A stretch of 40,327 nucleotides of DNA from Thermincola carboxydiphila. GTDB taxonomy: Bacteria; Bacillota; Thermincolia; Thermincolales; UBA2595. The translations under genes and the position numbers were made by a program. A model generated the notes under the pieces. It was not told the origin of the DNA and ran no database searches. It saw only the letters and a list, made by a program, of their open reading frames with translations. The stretch covers positions 1 to 40,327 of the forward strand of contig JAENZX010000034.1 in assembly GCA_016841045.1 (NCBI GenBank). The letters run 5' to 3'. The stretch's first letter is position 1; each line of letters begins with the position of its first letter. Shown piece by piece: positions 6,534 through 16,889 of this stretch.

Positions 6534-7942
6534 GTAAGAAGATAGTCATAAACCCTGTGACCCGGATTAGCGGTTTTATGGAAATACAAGCAGATATTGA
6601 AAATAACCAGGTAATAGATGCTAAAACAAAAGGGTTGTTGTTTCGTGGGTTTGAAAAAATGCTTAGTGGTAGAAGCCCCTTTGATGCTGTGTATTTCACC
6701 CAACGTATTTGTGGGATTTGCTCAACTGCCCATTCCATGGCCTCCAGCCTTGCCTTGGAGGATGCTATCGGCATTGTCCCGTCTGAACAAGGTAGATATT
6801 TGAGAGACATCATCCATGGATGTGAATTTCTTCAAAACCATATCCGCCATTTTTATCAGTATACCATCCCTGACTTTGTAAAACTGCCCGAAGATTATCC
6901 TCTGTTTAAGTGCAAGCATACTGATTTTAGGCTACCAAAAGAAAAGAATGACAGACTGGTCAAGGATTACTTTGATTCTCTTGACATAAGCCGGAGAGCA
7001 CATGAAATGCTTGCTGTACTTGGTGGCAAAGTTCCACATAACCATGGAGTTTTTATTGGAGGCATTTCCACACAAGCTACTACCGACAAAATCATTAAAT
7101 TAAAATCCATCCTACATTCCATTTATCAATTTATTAATAATAGAATGCTTCCTGATGTTTATACAATTTCTGAATATTACAAGGACTATTTTGCTGTCGG
7201 CAGGGGTTATGGGAACCTTTTAAGCTTTGGCTGTTTCAACGGTTACAAGAATTTGGGAACCTTATACGTGAATCCTCTTGTATATACCGATGGTAGAACA
7301 AGTGTATTCAATCCGGATAATATCACGGAAGAAATAGACTATGCCTGGTATAAGGAAAGAGAAAACGCAGATAAACCTTTTGAAACTGACCCGGAAGCAG
7401 ATATGAGCAAACATCAAGCATATTCATGGATAAAGGCTCCAAGATACAATAACCTGCCCTTTGAGACAGGCCCGCTGGCAAGGCAATGGCTTTCAGGTGA
7501 ATACAGAAATGGAATTTCAACAATGGACAGAACCATTGCCAGGGTTCTGGAAGCTAGGAAAATTGCAATAGTTATGAATACACTACTAGAAAATCTTATC
7601 CCCGGTTTATCTGTGCAAAAGGAGTATTCCATTCCTGAAACAGCTACCGGAAAAGGCTTAATTGATACTACGAGAGGTTCTCTAGGACATTGGTTGAAAA
7701 TAAGCGGTAAGGTCATTTCATTTTATCAAATTATTACGCCGTCTGCCTGGAACCTTTCAACCAGAGATAGTTACAAATTGAGAGGAACTGCAGAACAAGC
7801 TCTGGTTGGCACTACTATACAAACTCTTGAAGAACCTGTGGAGCTGGGTAGAATTATCCGTTCTTTTGACCCATGTGTATCATGCGCTACTCATGTCTAT
7901 ATAGCGGGGAAGTATGTAAAAACCATACAAGTAATATCATAA
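6530..7942 (+). CDS. [NiFe] hydrogenase large subunit
   Basis: The catalytic subunit carrying the NiFe(CN)2CO site. The N-terminal L1 motif RICGICSTAH supplies Cys61 and Cys64. The C-terminal L2 motif DPCVSCATH supplies Cys449 and Cys452. A 15-residue tail after His455 is the expected substrate of the maturation protease encoded at 4671. The length of 470 residues is slightly short for the family but complete. Other conserved parts include the opening NPVTRISGFMEI. No accessory hyp genes and no membrane cytochrome b are nearby, so active-site assembly must rely on genes elsewhere. The direction (H2 uptake or evolution) and the partner are unknown; the b5-like protein in the operon is a candidate partner. 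Confidence 0.94.
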   Translation: MSKKIVINPVTRISGFMEIQADIENNQVIDAKTKGLLFRGFEKMLSGRSPFDAVYFTQRICGICSTAHSMASSLALEDAIGIVPSEQGRYLRDIIHGCEFLQNHIRHFYQYTIPDFVKLPEDYPLFKCKHTDFRLPKEKNDRLVKDYFDSLDISRRAHEMLAVLGGKVPHNHGVFIGGISTQATTDKIIKLKSILHSIYQFINNRMLPDVYTISEYYKDYFAVGRGYGNLLSFGCFNGYKNLGTLYVNPLVYTDGRTSVFNPDNITEEIDYAWYKERENADKPFETDPEADMSKHQAYSWIKAPRYNNLPFETGPLARQWLSGEYRNGISTMDRTIARVLEARKIAIVMNTLLENLIPGLSVQKEYSIPETATGKGLIDTTRGSLGHWLKISGKVISFYQIITPSAWNLSTRDSYKLRGTAEQALVGTTIQTLEEPVELGRIIRSFDPCVSCATHVYIAGKYVKTIQVIS

Positions 7943-8276
7943 AAATGGTATTTATATTGAAGTATCCATAACCAAATCAAGTAGAAAACCGACTAAGGGC
8001 ATTTCTGGCTCAAAGTCCGCAAGGCTTCTGCAACTGTGGCGGCATCCACGGGATTCATAAGCCTTGAAAGATGTTAGCCGTTCAAATATTTTCCAATGAT
8101 GAAGATAAAACCGCTCGGCTTTCAATATGTATTTCATAGTGACTTCCATGATACTCTTTCTATTATTGATGAAGTGCAGTTTGAATGCACTGTCGAAAAA
8201 AACGGAGTATTTTTAACAATAGGTTTTATTCTGCTTTGAATTTTGACAGAGCAGGGCTATTCGTTCTTATAACCTC
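7943..8276. other. Intergenic region downstream of the hydrogenase genes
   Basis: No convincing gene is present. A 65-codon open frame on the minus strand (7952-8149) has a weak purine stretch upstream but no recognisable protein features. No clear terminator follows the large subunit. Confidence 0.4.
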
Positions 8277-8468
8277 TTGAAAATCTATGAAAGTGAGAAG
8301 AAGATTACGCTTAATTCAACCGTATCGGGACAGTATTTTTTGGCTCTTTTAGGCGGAATGAAGGATAAAGAGAGGTTCATGGTTGCTTTTCTGGATAATG
8401 GCAATAACCTAATTGAAACAAAGACCATGTCTGAAGGGAGGCTCCACAAATTTCTCTCCGGAAGATAA
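8277..8468 (+). pseudogene. RadC/JAB-like stub
   Basis: A 63-codon frame whose middle (DKERFMVAFLDNGNNLIETKTMSEG) resembles the first strands of the RadC/JAMM domain (ExFxVxxLDxxNxxIxxxxxxxG). The zinc-binding HxH...D part that should follow is missing and the frame ends soon after. It has a TTG start and no ribosome-binding site. It is probably a truncated relic; a chance similarity is possible. Confidence 0.4.
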
Positions 8469-8578
8469 AGCATTGACACAGAGATTTGACGATATTTTTC
8501 ATCCTCTGTACTCCGAATAAATACGACCCGATGGAATAGTCCAGCTTGTTTTTTATAACTCAAATTGTATGAAAATTA

Positions 8579-8587
8579 TGGTATAAT
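8579..8587 (+). promoter_or_regulatory. Extended -10 promoter before the nuclease operon
   Basis: TGGTATAAT at 8579-8587 is a consensus extended -10 element without a clear -35. It lies 62 bp before the preferred start of the nuclease gene. A short palindrome AGGTGTACCT follows at about 8590-8599 and could be an operator. Confidence 0.5.
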
Positions 8588-8649
8588 TTAGGTGTACCTG
8601 ATAAATAAAGGTGCACTTTATTTTGTTTTCAGGGGGTATTAAAGCGATA

Positions 8650-9525
8650 ATGTACCTTATCGATAAGAAAAATAACCGGCTTGCAAAGATAGAAGAGAAA
8701 ACCTTTTCAGAACTCGGGTTTAAGGAAAGGGAACATCTGCAGGAGTGGCTGGCAAATGAACCTGCAGTATTTGGAGAAGATTTGCTTATTATCCAAAAAG
8801 AATTTGACGGCTTTGCCGATACCAGGGAACGGCTGGACCTATTAGCTCTGGATAAAGACGGCAACCTAGTGATTATTGAAAACAAGCTGGACGATTCCGG
8901 TCGGGATGTAACCTGGCAGGCCTTGAAATATGCATCTTACTGTTCCGGATTATCCAAGGAAGAAATCAGAGTTATATTGCAGGACTATCTTACCAGGTGT
9001 GGAAGCGATGCCGAGGATTATGTGATTAAAATGGCAGGAAAAGCCCAGGATGATATCATGATTGAGAACAGATTAAAAAGTTCTGATGAGCTACGATTGG
9101 AATTCTGGACAGCTTTGCTCAAAGAGATGGCGAAGAAAAGTGAGTTGTTTAGGAATATCAGTCCCAAAAAAGATAACTGGATCAGTGCAGGTTCGGGCAT
9201 AGCGGGAGTGCCTTTTACATTCGTTATTTTGAAGGCATATGCAAGAGTGGAAACGTACATAGATACAGGGGACAAAGACGAGAACAAAAAGCTATTTGAC
9301 TATTTGCACCAAAACAAACAAGCTATTGAGACAGTATTTGGAGAAGCATTAACCTGGGAACGTTTGGATGACAAAAGGGCAAGCAGAATATGTTCCGGCA
9401 TTGACTGCAACCCTTACGACAAGGGAAATTGGGATTTTATCATTACTGAACTAACTGAACGGATGGTGCGCTTTGAAAAGGCTCTGAGGGATCATCTTAA
9501 GAAATATAGAAGTAAATGGATTTAA
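8650..9525 (+). CDS. RecB-like PD-(D/E)xK nuclease, DUF4268-type
   Basis: A 291-residue predicted DNA nuclease. The active-site pattern of the RecB-like family is complete: Asp63 in RERLDLLALD, Glu77-x-Lys79 in LVIIENK, and the Gln90-x3-Tyr94 motif in WQALKYAS. The C-terminal half (~150-290, with EFWTALLKEM, ISPKKDNWISAGSG and NPYDKGNWDF) matches the DUF4268 region usually found with this nuclease. ATG 8650 is preferred since the family begins at about MYLIDKKNN; a GTG at 8611 would add 13 residues. Its end overlaps the next gene by 10 bases. The pair may act on foreign DNA, but no such role is known to me for this exact combination. Confidence 0.8.
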   Translation: MYLIDKKNNRLAKIEEKTFSELGFKEREHLQEWLANEPAVFGEDLLIIQKEFDGFADTRERLDLLALDKDGNLVIIENKLDDSGRDVTWQALKYASYCSGLSKEEIRVILQDYLTRCGSDAEDYVIKMAGKAQDDIMIENRLKSSDELRLEFWTALLKEMAKKSELFRNISPKKDNWISAGSGIAGVPFTFVILKAYARVETYIDTGDKDENKKLFDYLHQNKQAIETVFGEALTWERLDDKRASRICSGIDCNPYDKGNWDFIITELTERMVRFEKALRDHLKKYRSKWI

Positions 9526-10961
9526 GTGATATCGGGAGTGAAGAAAAATTGAGAATTGCTTTGGTTTCATGCACCAGCAGAAAAAGAGCATATAAATGCC
9601 CAGCAAGAGACTTGTATTCAGAAAGCCCGCGGTTTCGGCTGGGCTATGCTTTGGCAAAGCTTGTTGCAGATAAAATATTTATTCTTTCTGCTAAATATGG
9701 CTTAGTACCGGAGGATATGGTTATAGAACCTTATAACGAAACCTTAAAAGATAAAAGTACCCAGGAACGGCGAGCATGGGGAGACATGGTGCTAAACGAA
9801 TTACGAAAAGTTTCCGACTTAAAACGCGATGAGTTTAGTTTTTTGGCCGGTGAAGTTTATCAAGAAAATCTGCTGCCCCATTTGGCTCATTTTTGGCTTC
9901 CTCTCAAAGGCAAGCGTCAAGGAGAATGGATTCCGGAGTTAGAGAGACTGATTAAGCTTGAAAACGAATCAGATAAAGCGATAGTTCTTCATATGCTTTT
10001 CAATGGTATGCCTCGATTGGATTGGACGATGATAAATCGGATTCCTTATCAAAATGGTATATACATCATGTTTGAAAAGGGCGAAAGCTACTATGGCATG
10101 GATAGAATAGTTCGTATAGGTACCCACCGGGGTCAAGACCGTTTGTTGAAAAGGTTAAGAGACCATTTTGTGAAAGAGGATGCTGATGGCAGTATTTTCC
10201 GTAAAAACATCGGCCGTGCTTTTTTGAAAATGACTTCGGAGCCATATTTACAAGTGTGGGAAATTGATATGCATAATTCTGAAAATGAGAGAAACTATGG
10301 ATACTTAATAAATGAAGAGCTTGAAACTGAACTTGAGGCAAAAATTAGCCGATATTTAAGGGACAACATCACCTTTGTCTGTTTTCCGGTTGATGAAAAC
10401 GCTGAGCGGTTGAGGTTAGAAGAAGGTATTATTGCATCACTTAACAGGCATTTATCATTTGGCCCGAGCAGCAATTGGCTTGGTTTGAATAGCCCTATGT
10501 CGGAGATTGCAAGCAGCGGTCTTTGGAATAGACAGGGTTTGCAGGGACAACCTTTATCTAACGAAGAATTAGAGCGGGTTAAGTGGCTTGCCAGATTTGG
10601 AAACGATAGTTTCAGAAACAATACGGGGCGTAGAACACGTGTACAAAGAGCAAACGATAGTGTCAGGGTGGCTATTGAAGCTACGGGTTCACAAGGGAAA
10701 ACAGCTGATGATGTAAGGCGGTACATACAAAAATTGTTGCAGGAGGCAAAGATGATAGGTGAAGACTATATTGATTTGGTTTCAGGGGATATTCATAAGC
10801 AGATGGGCATGAAAAACAGGATGCCGCAGATATGCAGAATTATGTATGAGAAAATGATGCCTGGCGATGAAGTTTTGCATACTACTCCCAGCGGTAAAAG
10901 TTCGACTATAAAAATCAGGTATGACCTCAGAAATAGGCAAGGCGAAGAAATAGTGGAATAA
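9516..10961 (+). CDS. Three-part protein: DUF6884/YaaA-like + GIY-YIG nuclease + C-terminal winged-helix-like domain
   Basis: Residues ~12-125 (LVSCTSRKRAYKCPARDLY, then ILSAKYGLVPED and PYNETL) match the DUF6884 family, whose function is unknown to me and which resembles YaaA. Residues ~178-312 match a GIY-YIG endonuclease: GIY at 181-183, RIG at 200-202 in place of YIG, Arg209/Arg213, GSIFRKNIG, and LEEGIIASLN with the likely catalytic Glu302/303 and Asn310. Residues ~385-470 (SGDIHKQMGMKNRMPQICRI) look like a small DNA-binding domain resembling DUF7669. It overlaps the RecB-like nuclease gene by 10 bases. The domain set suggests recognition and cutting of modified or foreign DNA; this is inference. 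Confidence 0.78.
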   Translation: MDLSDIGSEEKLRIALVSCTSRKRAYKCPARDLYSESPRFRLGYALAKLVADKIFILSAKYGLVPEDMVIEPYNETLKDKSTQERRAWGDMVLNELRKVSDLKRDEFSFLAGEVYQENLLPHLAHFWLPLKGKRQGEWIPELERLIKLENESDKAIVLHMLFNGMPRLDWTMINRIPYQNGIYIMFEKGESYYGMDRIVRIGTHRGQDRLLKRLRDHFVKEDADGSIFRKNIGRAFLKMTSEPYLQVWEIDMHNSENERNYGYLINEELETELEAKISRYLRDNITFVCFPVDENAERLRLEEGIIASLNRHLSFGPSSNWLGLNSPMSEIASSGLWNRQGLQGQPLSNEELERVKWLARFGNDSFRNNTGRRTRVQRANDSVRVAIEATGSQGKTADDVRRYIQKLLQEAKMIGEDYIDLVSGDIHKQMGMKNRMPQICRIMYEKMMPGDEVLHTTPSGKSSTIKIRYDLRNRQGEEIVE

Positions 10962-11104
10962 TAATGCCTGCACTAAAACAGCAGTAGAATTTATTAAGTG
11001 TTTAAAGATTGATTTATTAAACTGGAAAGCAAAATACATAGAGCGCGGAGTCTGTGACGGGATTCAATGGAGAGTTGAAATAATTACTGACAGGAGGAAG
11101 TATA

Positions 11105-11851
11105 ATGGCTTATTTTGAATATAAATCCAAAAAAATATTCTATAGAGAAGAAGGAACAGGGGAACTATTGATAGTTATACCTGGAAATACTGCATCATCA
11201 GCAGCACATGAAAGTGAATTAAAAAATTATGGGAAGAAGTATCATGCTGTATCATTAGATATCTTAGGAACAGGCCAATCTGATAGATTAGAAAAGTGGA
11301 CAGTTGATTGGTGGAAAGAGGGGGCTCATCAAGTAAAAGCCCTTATAGAACATTTAAAATACGAGGATGCTATTCTTATCGGTACAAGCGGTGGAGCTGT
11401 TATTGCATTATTAGGAGCTATTCTGCATCCGGATAATGTAAAGGCGGTTATTGCAGATAGTTTTGTAGAGAAATTTTCAAAGGAGATGTTGAAAAAGAAT
11501 ATAATTGATGAAAGAAATAAAAATGAAGAAGGACAGATTCTATTTTGGAAGTTTGCACATGGCGAAGATTGGGAAAAAGTGATAAAAGAAGATACAGAAA
11601 TGATGATAGAGTTTGTAAAACAAGGAGGAGAATGGTTTGAGCAAAGACTAGGAGAAATAATATGTCCCGTTCTATTAACAGCAAGTAAAAAGGACCACAT
11701 GTTGCCAGATGTTGCGGATCAAATCTGTGATATATCAAAAAAAATTGAAAAAAGTAAAGTTTTTATTAATGATAAGGGCTTTCATCCATTTATATGGTCA
11801 CAACCAGAAGACTTTAGAATAATAACAGAGTATTTCTTAAAAACCTTATAA
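11105..11851 (+). CDS. Alpha/beta hydrolase
   Basis: A 248-residue single-domain alpha/beta-hydrolase. Key parts are LIVIPGNTASS (oxyanion loop), SLDILGTGQSDR, the nucleophile motif IGTSGGA (Ser95), an acid in ASKKDHMLPD and a C-terminal His in GFHPFIW. It has a strong ribosome-binding site CAGGAGGAAG (11091-11100) before ATG. No signal peptide is present, so it is cytoplasmic. It seems monocistronic: 143 bp separate it from the nuclease operon and a decayed gene follows. Codon use is AT-rich compared with the S-layer locus. The substrate is unknown. Confidence 0.85.
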   Translation: MAYFEYKSKKIFYREEGTGELLIVIPGNTASSAAHESELKNYGKKYHAVSLDILGTGQSDRLEKWTVDWWKEGAHQVKALIEHLKYEDAILIGTSGGAVIALLGAILHPDNVKAVIADSFVEKFSKEMLKKNIIDERNKNEEGQILFWKFAHGEDWEKVIKEDTEMMIEFVKQGGEWFEQRLGEIICPVLLTASKKDHMLPDVADQICDISKKIEKSKVFINDKGFHPFIWSQPEDFRIITEYFLKTL

Positions 11852-11931
11852 GGCGTGCAATAAATTTATGAATAAGTCAAAATAATACTCCTTTCTGTTA
11901 AAAACTTCGAGAAAAAGTTTCAAGTACTTGA

Positions 11932-13352
<1,421 letters not shown>

Positions 13353-13363
13353 TGTAGTTTAGA

Positions 13364-13392
13364 AGCCTTGAAAAATCAGGGCTATTTTTTTT
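13364..13392 (+). terminator. Rho-independent terminator after rph
   Basis: The AGCCTTGA/TCAGGGCT stem (13364-13371 with 13376-13383, one G-U pair, AAAA loop) is followed by A and eight T. It lies 12 bp after the stop of the broken rph. Confidence 0.8.
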
Positions 13393-13812
13393 AAGGAATC
13401 CTCTGACTATGGATTTGGGTATGTGAGGGAACATTACATGCTATAGTAATGTTTTTATGCCCTTGGATTCATATATCTTGTGTTTGTACGACGATAAAGT
13501 ATATTAAAAAAAACTGCGATCATGGTCTGAAGCTTTATTCATTATGCTAGTTCTTATCGTTTGCTTGACAATATCAATGAGGTGAATGCAATAACATTTC
13601 CTCATAAAAGACCGGTATTGAAACTCATATCCTCACAAACGGAGAAAAAAACGGGAGCAGAATATTAAACCAATCACTTAAACAGACTGGGAGCAAAAGC
13701 TGAATCAAAAATTATTGATTCCTCTCAATGGTTATCTCAAGTTTTGGCTTATTAATTTCGATATATAAAAATAAGTAATTGTTGTTGAAAAAGGTTGGAG
13801 TTGTTAAGCTGA
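13393..13812. other. Intergenic region before the sensor kinase
   Basis: A second hairpin AACATTAC/GTAATGTT with TTT follows at 13430-13456 and could be a weak terminator. No gene is supported here. A 28-codon frame from GTG near 13583 lacks a ribosome-binding site. No clear promoter for the kinase was identified. Confidence 0.4.
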
Positions 13813-15681
13813 ATGAAGCTGTTAAAACCTGTAGGACTTATTCTGTTTTTCGTAATTGTGTATTTCTCTCTGGGCTGCTCTGCTACGCAGGCGCAGTCTT
13901 TTTATGCTGAAAAGGGGGTGCTGGATTTAACGCAATGGGACTTTAACCGGGACGGGAATGTGCAGCTGAATGGAGAGTGGGAGTTCTATTGGAGTCAGCT
14001 CTTAACCTCCCGGGGTTTGCAGCTAAAGAAACCTGATTTGTATGTTAAGGTGCCGGAGTATTGGAACTCCTATAAACTCAATGGCAAAAATCTTCCCGGA
14101 AAGGGATATGCCACATATAGATTAAGGGTTAAAACAAACCTCCCGCCAGGGACTTTGTTAGGTTTAGAGCTGCATACGTTTTCCAGTGCTTATAAATTGT
14201 TTGTTAACGAAAAGCCGATTGCCTCCAATGGCAGGGTAGCTCAAAGGGCTGCAGATGAAATTGGTGAATACAGGCCCCAGGGTATTGTCTTTGTCACTCC
14301 TGCCAGAGATTTTGATATTCTTTTACAGGTCTCTAATTTTCAATACGCCAGGGGTGGTTTTTGGTATACGGTGTCAATGGGGAGCGCCGCTAATATTATG
14401 ACACTGCATAGCATGAAAATCGGTAAGGAATTGTTTCTTTTAGGCGCTTTGCTGATTATTTCCATATTTTTCTTTGCCATTTACTTTTTACGTAAGGAGT
14501 TAAAATACACTCTATATTTCGCCCTGCTTTGCCTGGCTATAGCTATAGGTGTTGATGGGGCAGGTCAGTTTATACTGTATAAGGCTATTGACTTTTTAAG
14601 TTTTAGTTCTATACTTCGGATATGGTATTCTTCGCCGGAATGGATTTTATTATTGCTGATTCTCTATGTGCATGAGTTGTATAAGTCGAAATTATCGGCA
14701 TTCATTACCCGGGTTTATTTTGTAATCTGCGTGGTGCTGCAATGCATATACTTTTTTACCCCGCCGGCATTTTTTAGCAGGCTGGGCCTGATCAATAATT
14801 ACATAGAGATAATTGGACTGGCCGGTACGATAGTGATTGTGGGCTTAGGAATAAAAAACGGAGCAAAAGGTGCCTGGTTAAATATTGCCAGTATGGCTGT
14901 GGTGGGTATATCATACGGGCATGACGTATTATACTGGACCAATGTTTTACACCACAGCTTCGGGGAGACCGTTTACATCGGGATATTATTGTTTGTTTTA
15001 CTGCAAATGATAGTTCAGGCACAGCGAATAAAGATATTTCATGAACAGAAGACGGCTGCTGAACTGGCCTTCCTGCAGGCCCAGATTAAGCCCCATTTTC
15101 TGTACAATGCCTTAAATACCTTCATTTCAATATCCCATTTTGACATGGATAAAGCGAGAGAGCTTTTGACAGACCTCGGCAACTACCTGCGTAAAAGTTT
15201 TGATTTCAGAGATCTAAGTCAGTTTGTACCACTGAAGAGTGAAATAGAATTGGCTAAAGCCTATACAGCTATTGAAAAAGCCCGTTTTGAAGAGCGTATT
15301 GAAGTTAACTTTGAGGTGCCGGAAGATTTGGAGGTAAGGGTGCCCAGACTGGTGCTGCAGCCGCTGATTGAGAACGCGCTGATACATGGCATTCTCCCCA
15401 GGCCCGAAGGGGGTAAGGTTACCGTATCTGTTAAACGGGCAGGGAACCGGATTCATTTCAGTGTAAAAGACAATGGAGTCGGGATGCCCGGAGAAACGTT
15501 GGGGTCAGGACTTAGACATAAATCCGGCAGGGGAATCGGGCTGGCCAATATTGATTCCAGGATACGCAAACTGTTCGGAAAAGGGTTGGAAATTGTAAGT
15601 CCGGACACCGGAACTGAGATAAGATGGTCTATGCCAATCAACACCAGGGAGGATCGACATAATAATGATAAAAATGATTAA
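13813..15681 (+). CDS. Sensor histidine kinase, 7TM-DISM with LytS/YehU-type kinase domain
   Basis: A 622-residue membrane sensor. The N-terminus is a signal peptide with a lipobox-like SLGCSA. Residues ~30-190 form an extracytoplasmic beta-rich domain (DFNRDGNVQLNGEWEFYW) of the 7TMR-DISM extracellular type. About seven hydrophobic helices follow (residues ~200-405). The kinase part has the LytS-family phospho-acceptor box AQIKPHFLYNALNTFISIS (His near 428) and the ATPase motifs LVLQPLIENALIHGI, VKDNGVGMP and GRGIGLANI. GGAG at 13797-13800 precedes the ATG. It overlaps the next gene, a response regulator, so they form a two-component pair. The signal is unknown; the locus suggests control of surface proteins. 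Confidence 0.9.
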   Translation: MKLLKPVGLILFFVIVYFSLGCSATQAQSFYAEKGVLDLTQWDFNRDGNVQLNGEWEFYWSQLLTSRGLQLKKPDLYVKVPEYWNSYKLNGKNLPGKGYATYRLRVKTNLPPGTLLGLELHTFSSAYKLFVNEKPIASNGRVAQRAADEIGEYRPQGIVFVTPARDFDILLQVSNFQYARGGFWYTVSMGSAANIMTLHSMKIGKELFLLGALLIISIFFFAIYFLRKELKYTLYFALLCLAIAIGVDGAGQFILYKAIDFLSFSSILRIWYSSPEWILLLLILYVHELYKSKLSAFITRVYFVICVVLQCIYFFTPPAFFSRLGLINNYIEIIGLAGTIVIVGLGIKNGAKGAWLNIASMAVVGISYGHDVLYWTNVLHHSFGETVYIGILLFVLLQMIVQAQRIKIFHEQKTAAELAFLQAQIKPHFLYNALNTFISISHFDMDKARELLTDLGNYLRKSFDFRDLSQFVPLKSEIELAKAYTAIEKARFEERIEVNFEVPEDLEVRVPRLVLQPLIENALIHGILPRPEGGKVTVSVKRAGNRIHFSVKDNGVGMPGETLGSGLRHKSGRGIGLANIDSRIRKLFGKGLEIVSPDTGTEIRWSMPINTREDRHNNDKND

Positions 15682-16774
15682 AGCAGTCTTGATTGATGAT
15701 GAAAGACCGGCATTGAGATGCCTGGAACACTTACTGCAAGATTATCCGGCAGTAGAAATTGCAGGTGCATTTATCAATCCGCTGGAGGCACTTGAGCAAA
15801 TAGCAGATATCAAGCCACGTATCGTATTTCTGGACATCCATATGCCGCAGCTGCAGGGGATAGATGCAGCCTCCGGGATACTGGATCAGTGTCCGGACAC
15901 AGACATCATTTTTGTCACTGCCTTCGACCAGTATGCTATAGAGGCTTTTGAGCTTCATGCCCTGGATTACATACTAAAACCCATTGCCAAAGAGCGCTTT
16001 GCCAAAACGCTGCAGCGGTTGATAAACAAGAACAGCCATTTACAGGTTGATACCAAAATGAGGCTTGAAATAAAATGTTTTGGCCGGTTTCAAATGGGAT
16101 GGACCGGGGAAGAACCGATAAAATGGCGCACAGAGAAAACCAGAGAACTTTTTGCCTTTTTGCTTCATCACCAGGGGCGGGAAGTTTCGAAAGATGAAAT
16201 CATTGACAATCTCTGGCCTGAAGTGGAACTGGACAAGGCGGTTCACCAGCTCCACAATGGAATTTACTATATCCGTAAAACCCTGGCCCAGTCCGGCATA
16301 GACCGCTCACTGGTCAGCATTTCCGGGAGTTACTCCATGAAGCTGGGTGAAGTGGCATTTGATGTCAGGCTTTTTCGGGAGGGCCTGAAGAAAGTCAGCG
16401 ACAGTATTGCCTTAGAAGACCTGGCGGCACTTGAAGCAATATACACGGGAGAATACATGGCAGGGACTGACTGGGTCTGGGCAGACCTTGAGCGTGAGGT
16501 CCTTTCGCGAAAATATGCTGAAATTATGGAGCGGCTGGCACAGGACTACATTGAGCAAGAAGAATTCGGCAGGGCAGAAGAGCTTCTGATAAAGGCCTTT
16601 GACAGAAATCCATATGACGAAGGTGTTTCCAGGCTTTTATTAAAGCTCTACCGCCTGACCGGTGACAAGGTCAAAGCAGTTAAGCATTATGCCAAATATG
16701 AACAGATATTGCAGGAAGAGCTTGGTATCAAGCCACAGGAGAGAATTCGTCAGGAGTATACAGCCATAACTTAG
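15665..16774 (+). CDS. Response regulator with SARP-like output (receiver + winged helix + BTAD)
   Basis: A 369-residue cytoplasmic transcription factor. The receiver (residues ~5-125) keeps the acidic pair in LIDDE, phospho-acceptor Asp57 in VFLDIHMPQ, Thr85 in FVTAFDQY and Lys105 in YILKPI. Residues ~135-225 form an OmpR-type winged helix as in SARP regulators (CFGRFQMGW, KTRELFAFLLHHQGREVSKD). Residues ~230-365 are a bacterial transcriptional activator domain of TPR-like helices (LLLKLYRLTGDKVKAVKHY). The start overlaps the kinase by 17 bases and has GGGAGG upstream. It probably receives phosphate from the adjacent kinase and may bind the 11-bp repeats at 16890-16922. Confidence 0.9.
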   Translation: MIKMIKAVLIDDERPALRCLEHLLQDYPAVEIAGAFINPLEALEQIADIKPRIVFLDIHMPQLQGIDAASGILDQCPDTDIIFVTAFDQYAIEAFELHALDYILKPIAKERFAKTLQRLINKNSHLQVDTKMRLEIKCFGRFQMGWTGEEPIKWRTEKTRELFAFLLHHQGREVSKDEIIDNLWPEVELDKAVHQLHNGIYYIRKTLAQSGIDRSLVSISGSYSMKLGEVAFDVRLFREGLKKVSDSIALEDLAALEAIYTGEYMAGTDWVWADLEREVLSRKYAEIMERLAQDYIEQEEFGRAEELLIKAFDRNPYDEGVSRLLLKLYRLTGDKVKAVKHYAKYEQILQEELGIKPQERIRQEYTAIT

Positions 16775-16831
16775 GGTGGTTAAAGCGAGGTTAGCCATCG
16801 GATAAAATAGAGACATACAGAGAGGTTCAGG

Positions 16832-16872
16832 AACCGTACATCTGTCATTTGACCGGTGTGCGGTTATTTTTT
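16832..16872 (+). terminator. Terminator after the response regulator
   Basis: An 11-bp stem with two G-U pairs (16832-16842 with 16855-16865) is followed by ATTTTTT. It separates the two-component operon from the next promoter. Confidence 0.75.
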
Positions 16873-16889
16873 GCTTCGTGTCGAATATA

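Noticed and set aside
7952-8149. 65-codon minus-strand frame after the hydrogenase genes
   Set aside because: It has a weak purine stretch upstream but no recognisable domain or conserved pattern, so I left it as intergenic.
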